A DNA stretch of 20,958 nucleotides from JAMCTM01 sp023473545 (GTDB taxonomy: Bacteria > Patescibacteriota > Microgenomatia > Levybacterales > UBA12049), in the NCBI GenBank assembly GCA_023473545.1, contig JAMCXO010000018.1, positions 1 through 20,958 on the forward strand. Direction: 5' to 3'. This document shows, piece after piece, positions 6,586 to 13,430 of the stretch (positions are counted from its first letter, which is position 1; every line of letters starts with the position of its first letter). Position numbers and translations under genes: made by a program. The notes beneath the pieces are model-generated. The model searched no databases. It was not told the origin of the DNA and worked only from the letters and a program-made list of their open reading frames with translations.

Positions 6586-8034
6586 TTAGAAAGTTGGCGT
6601 TACCACATAAGTTACCACACTCGTATAAGTGCCAGCCGGAACCGATATATCAATTGTTGAGCCATATTCTACGCTAATCAGACCATTGCCGGCGGTAATA
6701 GAATTGCCGACAGGGCCTGTTGAGTCGGATGCCAGGCTAACAGAGCTTGTTGGAGTGGGCCAGCCGTATTTAGCCCCGGTTCCTCCTCCTGTTGCTCCTG
6801 ATCCCCAGGTAGCAGTTGCTACATCCAGTCCGCAGGCATGTATTCCGAACCAGGGCGTGCCGACAGTCATGGCCGTGGGGCTGGTTGAGTCATGGATCCA
6901 AAAACCTGTCGCGGGGTTAATGAGATGTCCGCTGGAGGTCGCGGTAAGGGTATAGCCGTTAGGGGCATTGGTGGTGATAGTTAAGAGCTGAGCCGAGATA
7001 TTAATTGCGCCGGAACTTAGGGTGCCCAAGTTTACCGTGGTGGCGGTTGAAGGGATGCCGCTGTTGGTTGTTTCGGTGTTCGTACAGCCTGTCGTGTTGC
7101 CATTATTAATAGCTGTGCTGTTGGCAATGCCGGCGATGGTAAAGGTTAGGGTTGGTTCAACCGATACCCAGGCAACTATAACGTCAATCGTGCCTATTTT
7201 TATCCTGGAGGAATCTATGGTAACCCCGTTTGAATCCTGGGTTTGTATCTTAACCGCCCATGTATCCGCGGTGCCTGCCGCGGCTGTTTTGGTTGGATTA
7301 ATAATCAGAGGATCTTGCGTGGTACAGCTTGTTTCATTTGAAGAGCCGTCGTTACAGCCAATCAGAAAAGTAATTGGGGTGTTGGCGGGAACACTTCCGC
7401 CCGCGTCAACCGTGCAGGTAATGGTGGGACTGGTGCCCGAAGTTGGATTTGTGACTGTAAAAGTGCAGGTGCGGGTGCCGTCAAGCTTGTAAGAGATATT
7501 TGTGCCTGTTAGACCGTTCAGCTGAAAGGTTGAGGCCGAAGGAGAGGCAGGGGTGTTGGCGTCTCCGGCGGCAAGGGAGGGAAAGGTAAAAATAATCTTG
7601 CCCGAGGCAGGTATAGAATTGATAGTGGTGAAAGAGATTTTATGCATGGCCGCAATAGGCACTGTGGCCGGATCCCCGGCATGATGTGAATGGCCTACGG
7701 CATTAACAAAATAAACTATTCGCTGTCCGCTTGAGGGGGTGTTGGCGGCAGACATGGAAGCAACGGTTACTCCGGAATCGAGTGTTTCGCCCGTATCCGC
7801 TCTTAAGGTGGCGGAATCGGAGGCAAGAAATATTGAGCCGTTATCCGTTATAGTTGCCTGGGTATCGGTTGAGGCCACGTTTGAGGCAACGGGAGCCGAG
7901 GCAGAAGGCCTGGAGGTTGTGATAGTATCCGAGACATTGTGTAGGGTGGCGGCAAAGGATCTTTGGGCGAAAAAAAAGCCGGTTAAAAGTAAAACGAAAA
8001 TAAGCCCCGAAAAGAAGGCTAGAAATTTATTCAT
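6586..8034 (-). CDS. Secreted WxL-like surface protein with C-terminal TYVVTPTF motif, cassette copy B
   Basis: Residues 1-29 form a signal peptide (MNKFLAFFSGLIFVLLLTGF..., cleavage near SFA-A). The remaining 450 residues are Thr/Ser/Gly/Ala-rich beta structure with few basic residues and several Cys, and no membrane anchor. The last residues, AGTYTSVVTYVVTPTF, resemble the final strand of WxL domains (AGTYxxxxTWTL...), with Tyr replacing Trp, and match the end of the gene 9328-10134. AGGAAG lies 5 bases before the ATG, a fair Shine-Dalgarno. The partner 5520-6539 follows at once. Likely role: cell-surface layer or adhesion protein held by the anchored neighbour; this is inferred from the operon layout. 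It is much longer than copy A, with an extra N-terminal region of about 200 residues. Confidence 0.7.
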   Translation of the reverse strand: MNKFLAFFSGLIFVLLLTGFFFAQRSFAATLHNVSDTITTSRPSASAPVASNVASTDTQATITDNGSIFLASDSATLRADTGETLDSGVTVASMSAANTPSSGQRIVYFVNAVGHSHHAGDPATVPIAAMHKISFTTINSIPASGKIIFTFPSLAAGDANTPASPSASTFQLNGLTGTNISYKLDGTRTCTFTVTNPTSGTSPTITCTVDAGGSVPANTPITFLIGCNDGSSNETSCTTQDPLIINPTKTAAAGTADTWAVKIQTQDSNGVTIDSSRIKIGTIDVIVAWVSVEPTLTFTIAGIANSTAINNGNTTGCTNTETTNSGIPSTATTVNLGTLSSGAINISAQLLTITTNAPNGYTLTATSSGHLINPATGFWIHDSTSPTAMTVGTPWFGIHACGLDVATATWGSGATGGGTGAKYGWPTPTSSVSLASDSTGPVGNSITAGNGLISVEYGSTIDISVPAGTYTSVVTYVVTPTF

Positions 8035-8037
8035 AAA

Positions 8038-8089
8038 TTCTTCCTATTGTCAAGTATTTCTCAATTTCTTCCTATTGTCAAGTATTTCT
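8038..8089. repeat. Tandem direct repeat (24-bp units, 28-bp offset) upstream of the 6586-8034 gene
   Basis: Bases 8038-8061 and 8066-8089 are identical. On the minus strand each unit contains ACTTGACAATAGGAAGAA, so both a -35-like TTGACA and the AGGAAG ribosome-binding site are duplicated. It occupies part of the 150-base gap between cassette A and cassette B. Confidence 0.85.
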
Positions 8090-8094
8090 TTTCT

Positions 8095-8158
8095 GTCCTT
8101 GCGCTCGCTCATACTTCGCTCAAACAATCTCAGGCCAAAAAATTTTATTCACTCGCTC
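8095..8158. repeat. Dispersed GAGCGAG-rich element, partial copy
   Basis: It contains CGCTCGCTC, TTCGCTCAAACAATC and ends in CAAAAAATTTTATTCACTCG. The last part is nearly identical to the right end of the element at 20003-20088, and the middle resembles the leader elements at 9235-9328 and 10139-10232. Confidence 0.55.
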
Positions 8159-8184
8159 TCTTTGTCAATTCCTGAACGGGTACC

Positions 8185-9312
8185 TTATTTAGTCCTAAGT
8201 CGGTTTCGGATTAGAATGATGATTAAGATAACCAGCAAAAAGCCGATGATTGCCTGGGCGGGAACGGCGATAAAATAAATGGTTTTATGGAAAACAGGAC
8301 CTTGGCTTGAGAGCGCCAGGGTCAAAACGGCCTTGTATGGCCCAAGCAGAATTTTTTCCGGCCAGACGGCCGCGGGATAGGTTGGAGGGGATAGGTTGGA
8401 GGGGATAGGTTGCAGAGATGAAGGAATGGCGCGGGTAGTGCCGGCTAAAATATTGACCGGCAGAAGCTCCACCTTGCCGATAAGCTGACCATACATATTG
8501 GTAATAAGTATTTGCCCCTTGGGCGCTATATAGTGCCTGCCTGTATTTTTCACCCGCACGGTAAAGGGGACGGGTCCTTTTTCAAGAAGAAAGGGGGCGG
8601 AAAATTCCCTGATGAACCCTTGGGGCTTAATCGGCTGTTTTGGGCCTATGGAAAGCAGAACATTGGTAGCAATACCGGCCAGATTCGTGCTGTGATTATT
8701 ATTTTTTTGATTTATTAAGTTATCTTTTGATACAAAAAGAATAGAAAAATAATAGTCGGAAAATGGTTCATTTTTGGGCAGATCAACGTGAAGGGTCAGA
8801 TTTATCTTTTGTCCCGGAGCAAGAGATACGTTCGCGGCAGGACGGTTGTTTTGAAGGATTTGGATTTTGTTAAGAATTCGCGGATCATCGCCAAAGGGCT
8901 TTCCAACCGGCAGGTAGCTTATTGTTCCGTCTTCGGCTTTAGAAGCGGTAAAGGGTTTTATTAAGATGTCAAGATTTGTGGGGGTGTCGGAGTTATTAAT
9001 CAGGGTAATGCCGGATTTTATATTTGCCGGAGGATTTGCCTTAATTTGAATAATAGGAGGATAGACGGCAAGGGAGAGTCCGGCGCCGTGGGCCTTCGGA
9101 ATGACAAATGACGAATAAGCGAATAAGCAAATGACGAATAAGCAAATGACAAATGACAAATGACAAATGACAAATGCTTTGGCTTTTCTTATTCGAAATT
9201 GGTATTTATTTGTAATATTTGAAATTTTCATTCCTGTCAGTCGGCGATTTGTCTTTGCCCGCAAGTGAACTCGCTCCCTTTGCTCGCTCAAACATCCACT
9301 TGACTCGCTCAT
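8185..9312 (-). CDS. WxL-interacting (DUF916)-like membrane-anchored surface protein, cassette copy A
   Basis: The ATG at 9312 has an ideal AAAAGGAGG site 8 bases upstream. The first 27 residues are encoded by a repeat element, so the signal peptide proper begins at the second Met (9231, MKISNITNKYQFRIRKAKAF), which has only a weak CAGGA; either start is possible. After a heptamer-encoded hydrophobic core (cleavage near AHGA) come two Ig-like beta domains (LAVYPPIIQIKANPPANIKS near residue 80; VPFTVRVKNTGRHYIAPKGQ near residue 250) and a C-terminal helix at about 350-369 with a basic end. It is a paralogue of 5520-6539 by layout and resembles DUF916/DUF3324 proteins. The gene starts 15 bases after the stop of 9328-10134. 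Expected location: outer face of the membrane. Confidence 0.7.
   Translation of the reverse strand: MSESSGCLSEQRERVHLRAKTNRRLTGMKISNITNKYQFRIRKAKAFVICHLSFVICLFVICLFAYSSFVIPKAHGAGLSLAVYPPIIQIKANPPANIKSGITLINNSDTPTNLDILIKPFTASKAEDGTISYLPVGKPFGDDPRILNKIQILQNNRPAANVSLAPGQKINLTLHVDLPKNEPFSDYYFSILFVSKDNLINQKNNNHSTNLAGIATNVLLSIGPKQPIKPQGFIREFSAPFLLEKGPVPFTVRVKNTGRHYIAPKGQILITNMYGQLIGKVELLPVNILAGTTRAIPSSLQPIPSNLSPPTYPAAVWPEKILLGPYKAVLTLALSSQGPVFHKTIYFIAVPAQAIIGFLLVILIIILIRNRLRTK
9102..9175. repeat. Heptamer array coding the signal-peptide core of the 8185-9312 gene
   Basis: GACAAAT and GAATAAGC units alternate and end in about five AAATGAC units in a row. On the coding strand the array gives FVICHLSFVICLFVICLF, the hydrophobic core. 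Confidence 0.8.
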
Positions 9313-9328
9313 CCAAATCGCCTCCTTT
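9235..9328. repeat. 94-base leader element, copy 2 (in frame with the 8185-9312 gene)
   Basis: It is almost identical to 10139-10232. On the minus strand it carries AAAGGAGGCG, an ATG, GTTTGAGCGAGCAAAGG and the terminal CGCCGACTGACA. Here the ATG is in frame with the downstream gene and adds 27 residues. Confidence 0.85.
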
Positions 9329-10134
9329 TAGAAAGTTGGCGTTGCGACATAGGTAATCACATTGGTATAGAGCCCTGCCGGCTGGGTGCTTGAGATGTTG
9401 ACCATATAGGTAATCTGTACCTCTTTGTTCCTGCCGACATTATTGCTAGCCATAACAGATTGGGGGGAGTCCGATTTTGACTGATCCGCGAATTGTTTAT
9501 AGTAGGTACTGTTGGAAAATCCGCCGGGGCAATCACTGCCTGAGATATTGTCGCAGCGATAGCCAAAGCCATAGGTTAAGGTGCTTGTCCAGGCGGCAGA
9601 GACTGTATCGGTGCAGGTTCCGTTGTCGCAGGCGGTGTTGGGGATAAGTGATCCGGAGGATGGAACAAGGAGCTGGTGATTTTCAATGGCTGTTACCGAA
9701 TATCCGTTGGCGGAGCCGTTTGAGACAGTTAAATCATTTGTCCTTTTGACAAGGGTGGTGGGGTAGAGGGTGCCGAAATCTATAATTGTTTGAGAAATGG
9801 AGAAGGCGAAGGGAATAATGGAATGAATGTACTGGAAGCCTGACCTTACCTTGTAATTTACCCCGGAGTAGAGTCCCGGCGCTGTCTGGCCAACGGTTAC
9901 GCCCAGTTTATAATTTGAGTTGGCCGGGTTGCCGGCGGCTGTATTAAGATTACCCATCTGGAGGATATAATTGCTGTTAGACATAATGCCTGAGTAATTG
10001 GCGGCATGAACAGGAGTAAATGAGAAATAAGCAAATAGGCAAACGGCAATGACGAATAAGTAAATAAGCAAATGACAAATGACAAATGGTTTGGCTTTTC
10101 TTATTCCGAATTGGTATTTATCTGTAATTCGCAT
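9328..10134 (-). CDS. Secreted WxL-like surface protein with C-terminal TYVATPTF motif, cassette copy A
   Basis: The 268-residue product has a signal peptide (residues 1-44, cleavage near PVHA) whose core is heptamer-encoded, then a secreted domain with no anchor. Recognisable stretches are SNYKLGVTVGQTAPGLYSGV, ISQTIIDFGTLYPTT with NGYSVTAIENHQLL, and the terminal AGLYTNVITYVATPTF, shared with the end of 6586-8034 and like the last strand of WxL domains. Four Cys (ACDNGTC and RCDNISGSDC) could form disulfides. The start codon has no Shine-Dalgarno of its own; a 32-codon upstream ORF with a strong site overlaps it by 17 bases, suggesting translational coupling. Stop and next gene start are 15 bases apart. 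Role inferred: surface protein partnered with 8185-9312. Confidence 0.7.
   Translation of the reverse strand: MRITDKYQFGIRKAKPFVICHLLIYLFVIAVCLFAYFSFTPVHAANYSGIMSNSNYILQMGNLNTAAGNPANSNYKLGVTVGQTAPGLYSGVNYKVRSGFQYIHSIIPFAFSISQTIIDFGTLYPTTLVKRTNDLTVSNGSANGYSVTAIENHQLLVPSSGSLIPNTACDNGTCTDTVSAAWTSTLTYGFGYRCDNISGSDCPGGFSNSTYYKQFADQSKSDSPQSVMASNNVGRNKEVQITYMVNISSTQPAGLYTNVITYVATPTF
10019..10087. repeat. Heptamer array coding the signal-peptide core of the 9328-10134 gene
   Basis: Units AAATAAGC, AAATAGGC, GACGAAT, AAGTAAAT and two AAATGAC units follow one another. The coding strand gives FVICHLLIYLFVIAVCLFAY, more diverged from the consensus than the other arrays. Confidence 0.7.
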
Positions 10135-10216
10135 ATTTTGTCAGTCGGCGCTTCGTCTTTGCCCGCAAGTGAACTCGCTCCCTTTGCTCGCTCAAACATC
10201 CGCTTGACTCGTTCAT
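10118..10216 (-). CDS. 32-codon leader ORF overlapping the 9328-10134 start
   Basis: ATG at 10216 lies 8 bases after AAAGGAGG, the only strong ribosome site before the 9328-10134 gene. The frame (MNESSGCLSEQRERVHLRAK..., 32 residues) ends with TAA at 10118-10120, overlapping the next start by 17 bases, a usual layout for translational coupling. The peptide itself is repeat-derived and probably has no function. Confidence 0.4.
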   Translation of the reverse strand: MNESSGCLSEQRERVHLRAKTKRRLTKYANYR

Positions 10217-10232
10217 CCAAACCGCCTCCTTT
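10139..10232. repeat. 94-base leader element, copy 1
   Basis: It matches 9235-9328 with a handful of substitutions, including the Shine-Dalgarno, the ATG and the CGCCGACTGACA end. The shorter leader of 5520-6539 (6544-6579) has both ends but lacks about 60 bases of the middle. Confidence 0.85.
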
Positions 10233-10234
10233 GG

Positions 10235-10831
10235 TCACTCTTCTTCCTGCAGGTTTTGCGTTTGTTCTAAAATGTCATTGAGTTTTTCAACAGCGTCGGT
10301 TTTTAGGGAGCGGCTATCTTTTTCTATGATGCTTTGCACGTCTTGGGTAATTTTTTGCGCGGTTTTTTCCATTTTTTCCTCCTCTTCTTCTCTTTGTCTG
10401 AATTCTTTGCCGAAAAAATAGGCAAGGGGAGAAATCAGAGCTAAAGAACCCACCCTGACCAGGTTAGCGGAAACATCGTCTTTAAAAAGATCGGGCAAAA
10501 AGATCAGGACGGCGCCCGCGGCAAAAACAAAAACCGCGGCCGGTTCAAAGACAAAGGCGATGCCGAAAACCAGGAAATAAAGAAGGAAGAAAAGAGAGGA
10601 GGTCAAATCGCCGGTGGCAAAAATCAAAAGGAAAATGGCCGCGTTGAGGATAAAGATGCCCCAGGCTCCATTAAGGGCGTTTGAATTTTTTTTTCTCATG
10701 GAGGTAATAATATAGAGAAAGATAAAAAAGCCAAGGGCCTGGATGGTGTAGCCGGACAGGGGGCTATTTTGCCAGAGAAAGACAGCCGCAAAGGAAAGCA
10801 AAAGGACCATGGATTGCCAGAGGGTTTTCAT
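10235..10831 (-). CDS. Multi-pass membrane protein with cytoplasmic acidic coiled-coil tail
   Basis: The start is placed at ATG 10831 (MKTLWQSMVLLLSF...), because an upstream in-frame ATG at 10870 overlaps the -35 box and would not be transcribed. AAGGTG lies close before 10831. The 198-residue product has five or six hydrophobic helices within residues 5-137, then a charged, heptad-like tail (FGKEFRQREEEEEKMEKTAQ onward) of about 60 residues rich in Glu, Gln and Lys. No family is recognised. It is the first gene of the minus-strand operon; the leader of the next gene begins 18 bases after its stop. It may be a membrane platform or sensor for the surface-protein system, but this rests on position alone. 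Confidence 0.7.
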   Translation of the reverse strand: MKTLWQSMVLLLSFAAVFLWQNSPLSGYTIQALGFFIFLYIITSMRKKNSNALNGAWGIFILNAAIFLLIFATGDLTSSLFFLLYFLVFGIAFVFEPAAVFVFAAGAVLIFLPDLFKDDVSANLVRVGSLALISPLAYFFGKEFRQREEEEEKMEKTAQKITQDVQSIIEKDSRSLKTDAVEKLNDILEQTQNLQEEE

Positions 10832-10841
10832 ATCACCTTGT

Positions 10842-10870
10842 ATAGTAGGGAATTTCTTTTGGGAAGGCAA
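10842..10870 (-). promoter_or_regulatory. Promoter of the surface-protein operon
   Basis: TTGCCT (10870-10865), 17 bases, TACTAT (10847-10842). Expected transcription start about 10835, leaving only about 4 bases before the ATG at 10831. Confidence 0.6.
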
Positions 10871-10912
10871 GTGGGATTTTAGGGGTGGTTACGGATTTCA
10901 ACGGGGGGATTA

Positions 10913-10921
10913 TGGTATACT
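10913..10921 (+). promoter_or_regulatory. Extended -10 promoter of leuS
   Basis: TGG-TATACT is an extended -10 element; no good -35 is seen. The predicted mRNA start near 10928 gives a leader of about 20 bases. It lies back to back with the promoter at 10842-10870. Confidence 0.55.
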
Positions 10922-10947
10922 GAATTAAGAGGGCCGCTTTTGATTTT

Positions 10948-13404
10948 ATGAAGAATAAAAATACAAAATACATTCCCCGGGAAATAGAGAAGAAGTGGCA
11001 GGAGATTTGGGAGAGGCATAATTTATACGGCTCCGATCTTTCAAAAAGCAACAAATACTACGTTTTGGCGGAGTTTCCCTACCCTTCCGGCGATTTGCAC
11101 ATGGGGCATTGGTTTACCTTCTGCGGGGCGGATATTTACGCCCGTTTTAAGCGCATGCAGGGCTATACGGTTTTCTTTCCTAATGGCTTTGACGCGTTTG
11201 GTCTGCCCGCCGAGAACGCCGCCATAAAGAGAAATATTCATCCCAGGGACTGGACAATGAGTAATATAAAGCGCATGAAAGAGCAGTTCGCGACAATGGG
11301 AGGGAGTTTTACCTATGACCATGAAGTAATAACCTGCTTGAGTGAATACTATAAATGGAATCAGTGGATATTTATCGAGATGTTTAAAAAAGGTTTGGCT
11401 TACAGGGCAAAAACTATGTCTAACTGGTGCCCTGTGGATCAAACAGTACTGGCAAATGAGCATGTCGTGGACGGTTTGTGCTGGCGCTGCGGGGCGGAGG
11501 TGGTGCAAAAAGAAGTTGAACAGTGGTTTCTGCGCATCACCGCGTACGCGGATAGACTTAAGTGGCCGGAAAACCCTTCTGTTGATTGGCCCGAGTCGGT
11601 GCGGCGGGGTCAGAACGATTGGATCGGGAAATCAGAGGGTGCGGAAGTGGAATTTGGGGTTGAGAATTCGGAATTAAGCATTAAGGTTTTTACGACCCGG
11701 CTGGACACCCTTTATGGCGCCACCTTTTTGGTTTTGGCCCCTGAACATCCCCTTATCGCAAAGATTGTCTCGGAAAAGCAAAAAAAGACAGTCGAAGCCT
11801 ACCAAAGAGAAACAGAGAAAAAAACAGAACTTATGCGCAAAGAAACAAGGGTCAAGACAGGCGTTTTTACCGGAGCCTACGCGGTAAATCCGATCAACAA
11901 AGAAAAACTGCCTGTGTGGGTTTCGGATTACGCATTGATAACCTATGGCACCGGAGCCCTGTTTGGCGACGCGCACGATGAGAGGGACAGCGAATTCGCA
12001 AAGAGATACGGTATTGCCTTAAAACCGACTGTTATAACCGGCAACAGAGAAAAAGACGGGCGGATTCTGTCTTTAAAGGAGTGCTTTACCGGTTACGGAA
12101 CATTGGTTGACTCGGGAGAATTTTCCGGCCTTGCCTCGATGACTGCCAAAAAGAAGATTCTTGAAAAATTGGTTAAAAACGGAAAGGCCAAGCCCTATGT
12201 TACCTATCACCTGCATGACTGGTCGGTTTCAAGACAGCGCTATTGGGGAACCCCGGTTCCAATGATTCACTGCCGAAACTGCGGTATTGTGCCGGTTCCG
12301 GAAAAAGATTTGCCTCTTGAACTCCCGTACGAGGTTGACTACGCGCCCAAAGGCAAGCCGCCACTTGCCTCAAACATAGAGTGGATGAGGACGAAGTGTC
12401 CCAAATGCGATGAAACGGCAAAGCGCGACGCGGAAACCATGGATACCTTTGTTGACTCAAGCTGGTATTTCCTGCGGTATCTTGATCCAAAACTTAAAGA
12501 CGCGGCTTTTGACAAAAAAAGATCGGCAAAGATTATGCCGGTTGACATCTATTTTGGAGGAGCGGAGCATACCCTAGGACATACCTTATACTCCAGATTT
12601 TTCACGAAGTTTTTTTATGATTTAGGAATGGTTGATTTTGAGGAATACGCGAAAAGACGGGTAAACCACGGCATAGTGCTTGGCCCGGACGGAGAGAAAA
12701 TGAGCAAGTCAAAAGGCAACGTGGTAAATCCGGACGCGGAGGTTGCCAAATACGGGGCGGACGCGGTGCGGGTTTTTGTCGCTTTTTTTATGCCCTATGA
12801 CGGAACGGGGCCTTGGATATCGGATCGCATCTGGGGGGCCTATAGATTTCTGGAGAGGGTTTGGAAACTTAAGGAAAAGGCTGATGATCATAAGATGGAC
12901 AGGCAGGATTTACTGATGATGCATAAAACGATTAAAAAGGTTGGCGGGGATATCGCCGGCATTAAGTTTAACACGGCAGTCGCGGCTTTAATGGAATGGC
13001 TCAATTATTTGTCCCGAAAAGCAAAAAATAAAAAACAAAAGGTGTCATGGGAAGAGTATAGGGTGCTTCTTATTCTGCTCGCTCCTTTTGCCCCGCATAT
13101 GACAGAGGAATTGTGGCAGAGGTTTTTGGTCAAACCGCCTCCCTCGTTTCTGTCTGTCCATTGTCAAAAATGGCCTAAGTATGACCCGAAATTTTTAGAA
13201 GAGGAGGAGGCAACGATTGTAGTGCAGGTGAATGGGAGGGTTCGAGACAGCGTAAAAATGCAAAATGCAAAATGCAAAATGCAAAATTACGTGGAGGAAA
13301 AGGCGAGGGAGAGTGAGAGGGTCAGTAAACACTTGGAGGGCAGGAGTGTTAAGAAGGTGATATACATTGAGGGGAAGATTATTAATTTTGTGACAGAAGA
13401 TTAA
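10948..13404 (+). CDS. leuS: Leucyl-tRNA synthetase
   Basis: Charges tRNA-Leu with leucine in the cytoplasm. The 818-residue product has the class I signatures HMGH (residues 51-54, after EFPYPSGDL) and KMSKS (about 584-588, GPDGEKMSKSKGNVVNPD), the CP1 editing domain (TTRLDTLYGATFLVLAPEHP near 250; YGTGALFGDAHDERD near 335), Cys pairs of zinc-ribbon type (CPVD...CWRCG, CRNCG, CPKC) and the anticodon-binding region. Length is normal. The conserved C-terminal tail (VVQVNGRVRD) is followed by a heptamer-encoded insertion (KMQNAKCKMQN, about residues 770-780) where other LeuRS proteins usually have a K-x-x-VP segment. There is no Shine-Dalgarno at normal spacing. comEA follows 26 bases downstream. 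Confidence 0.98.
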   Translation: MKNKNTKYIPREIEKKWQEIWERHNLYGSDLSKSNKYYVLAEFPYPSGDLHMGHWFTFCGADIYARFKRMQGYTVFFPNGFDAFGLPAENAAIKRNIHPRDWTMSNIKRMKEQFATMGGSFTYDHEVITCLSEYYKWNQWIFIEMFKKGLAYRAKTMSNWCPVDQTVLANEHVVDGLCWRCGAEVVQKEVEQWFLRITAYADRLKWPENPSVDWPESVRRGQNDWIGKSEGAEVEFGVENSELSIKVFTTRLDTLYGATFLVLAPEHPLIAKIVSEKQKKTVEAYQRETEKKTELMRKETRVKTGVFTGAYAVNPINKEKLPVWVSDYALITYGTGALFGDAHDERDSEFAKRYGIALKPTVITGNREKDGRILSLKECFTGYGTLVDSGEFSGLASMTAKKKILEKLVKNGKAKPYVTYHLHDWSVSRQRYWGTPVPMIHCRNCGIVPVPEKDLPLELPYEVDYAPKGKPPLASNIEWMRTKCPKCDETAKRDAETMDTFVDSSWYFLRYLDPKLKDAAFDKKRSAKIMPVDIYFGGAEHTLGHTLYSRFFTKFFYDLGMVDFEEYAKRRVNHGIVLGPDGEKMSKSKGNVVNPDAEVAKYGADAVRVFVAFFMPYDGTGPWISDRIWGAYRFLERVWKLKEKADDHKMDRQDLLMMHKTIKKVGGDIAGIKFNTAVAALMEWLNYLSRKAKNKKQKVSWEEYRVLLILLAPFAPHMTEELWQRFLVKPPPSFLSVHCQKWPKYDPKFLEEEEATIVVQVNGRVRDSVKMQNAKCKMQNYVEEKARESERVSKHLEGRSVKKVIYIEGKIINFVTED
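13255..13288. repeat. Heptamer array CAAAATG inside leuS
   Basis: An AAAATG partial unit, three exact CAAAATG units and a final CAAAATT lie in the reading frame near the 3' end of leuS. Confidence 0.95.
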
Positions 13405-13430
13405 TGATTAAAGATTGAATCTTAATTCAT

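Noticed and set aside
8038..8089. CRISPR-like direct repeat
   Set aside because: Only two units with a 4-base gap; no spacers and no cas genes.
6629..8278. Plus-strand frames over 6629-6955, 7022-7492 and 7739-8278
   Set aside because: They are shadows of the Thr/Ser-rich secreted protein on the minus strand.
10832..10870. Earlier start (ATG 10870) for the membrane protein
   Set aside because: It overlaps the -35 box, so it lies upstream of the predicted transcription start; the ATG at 10831 also has AAGGTG before it.
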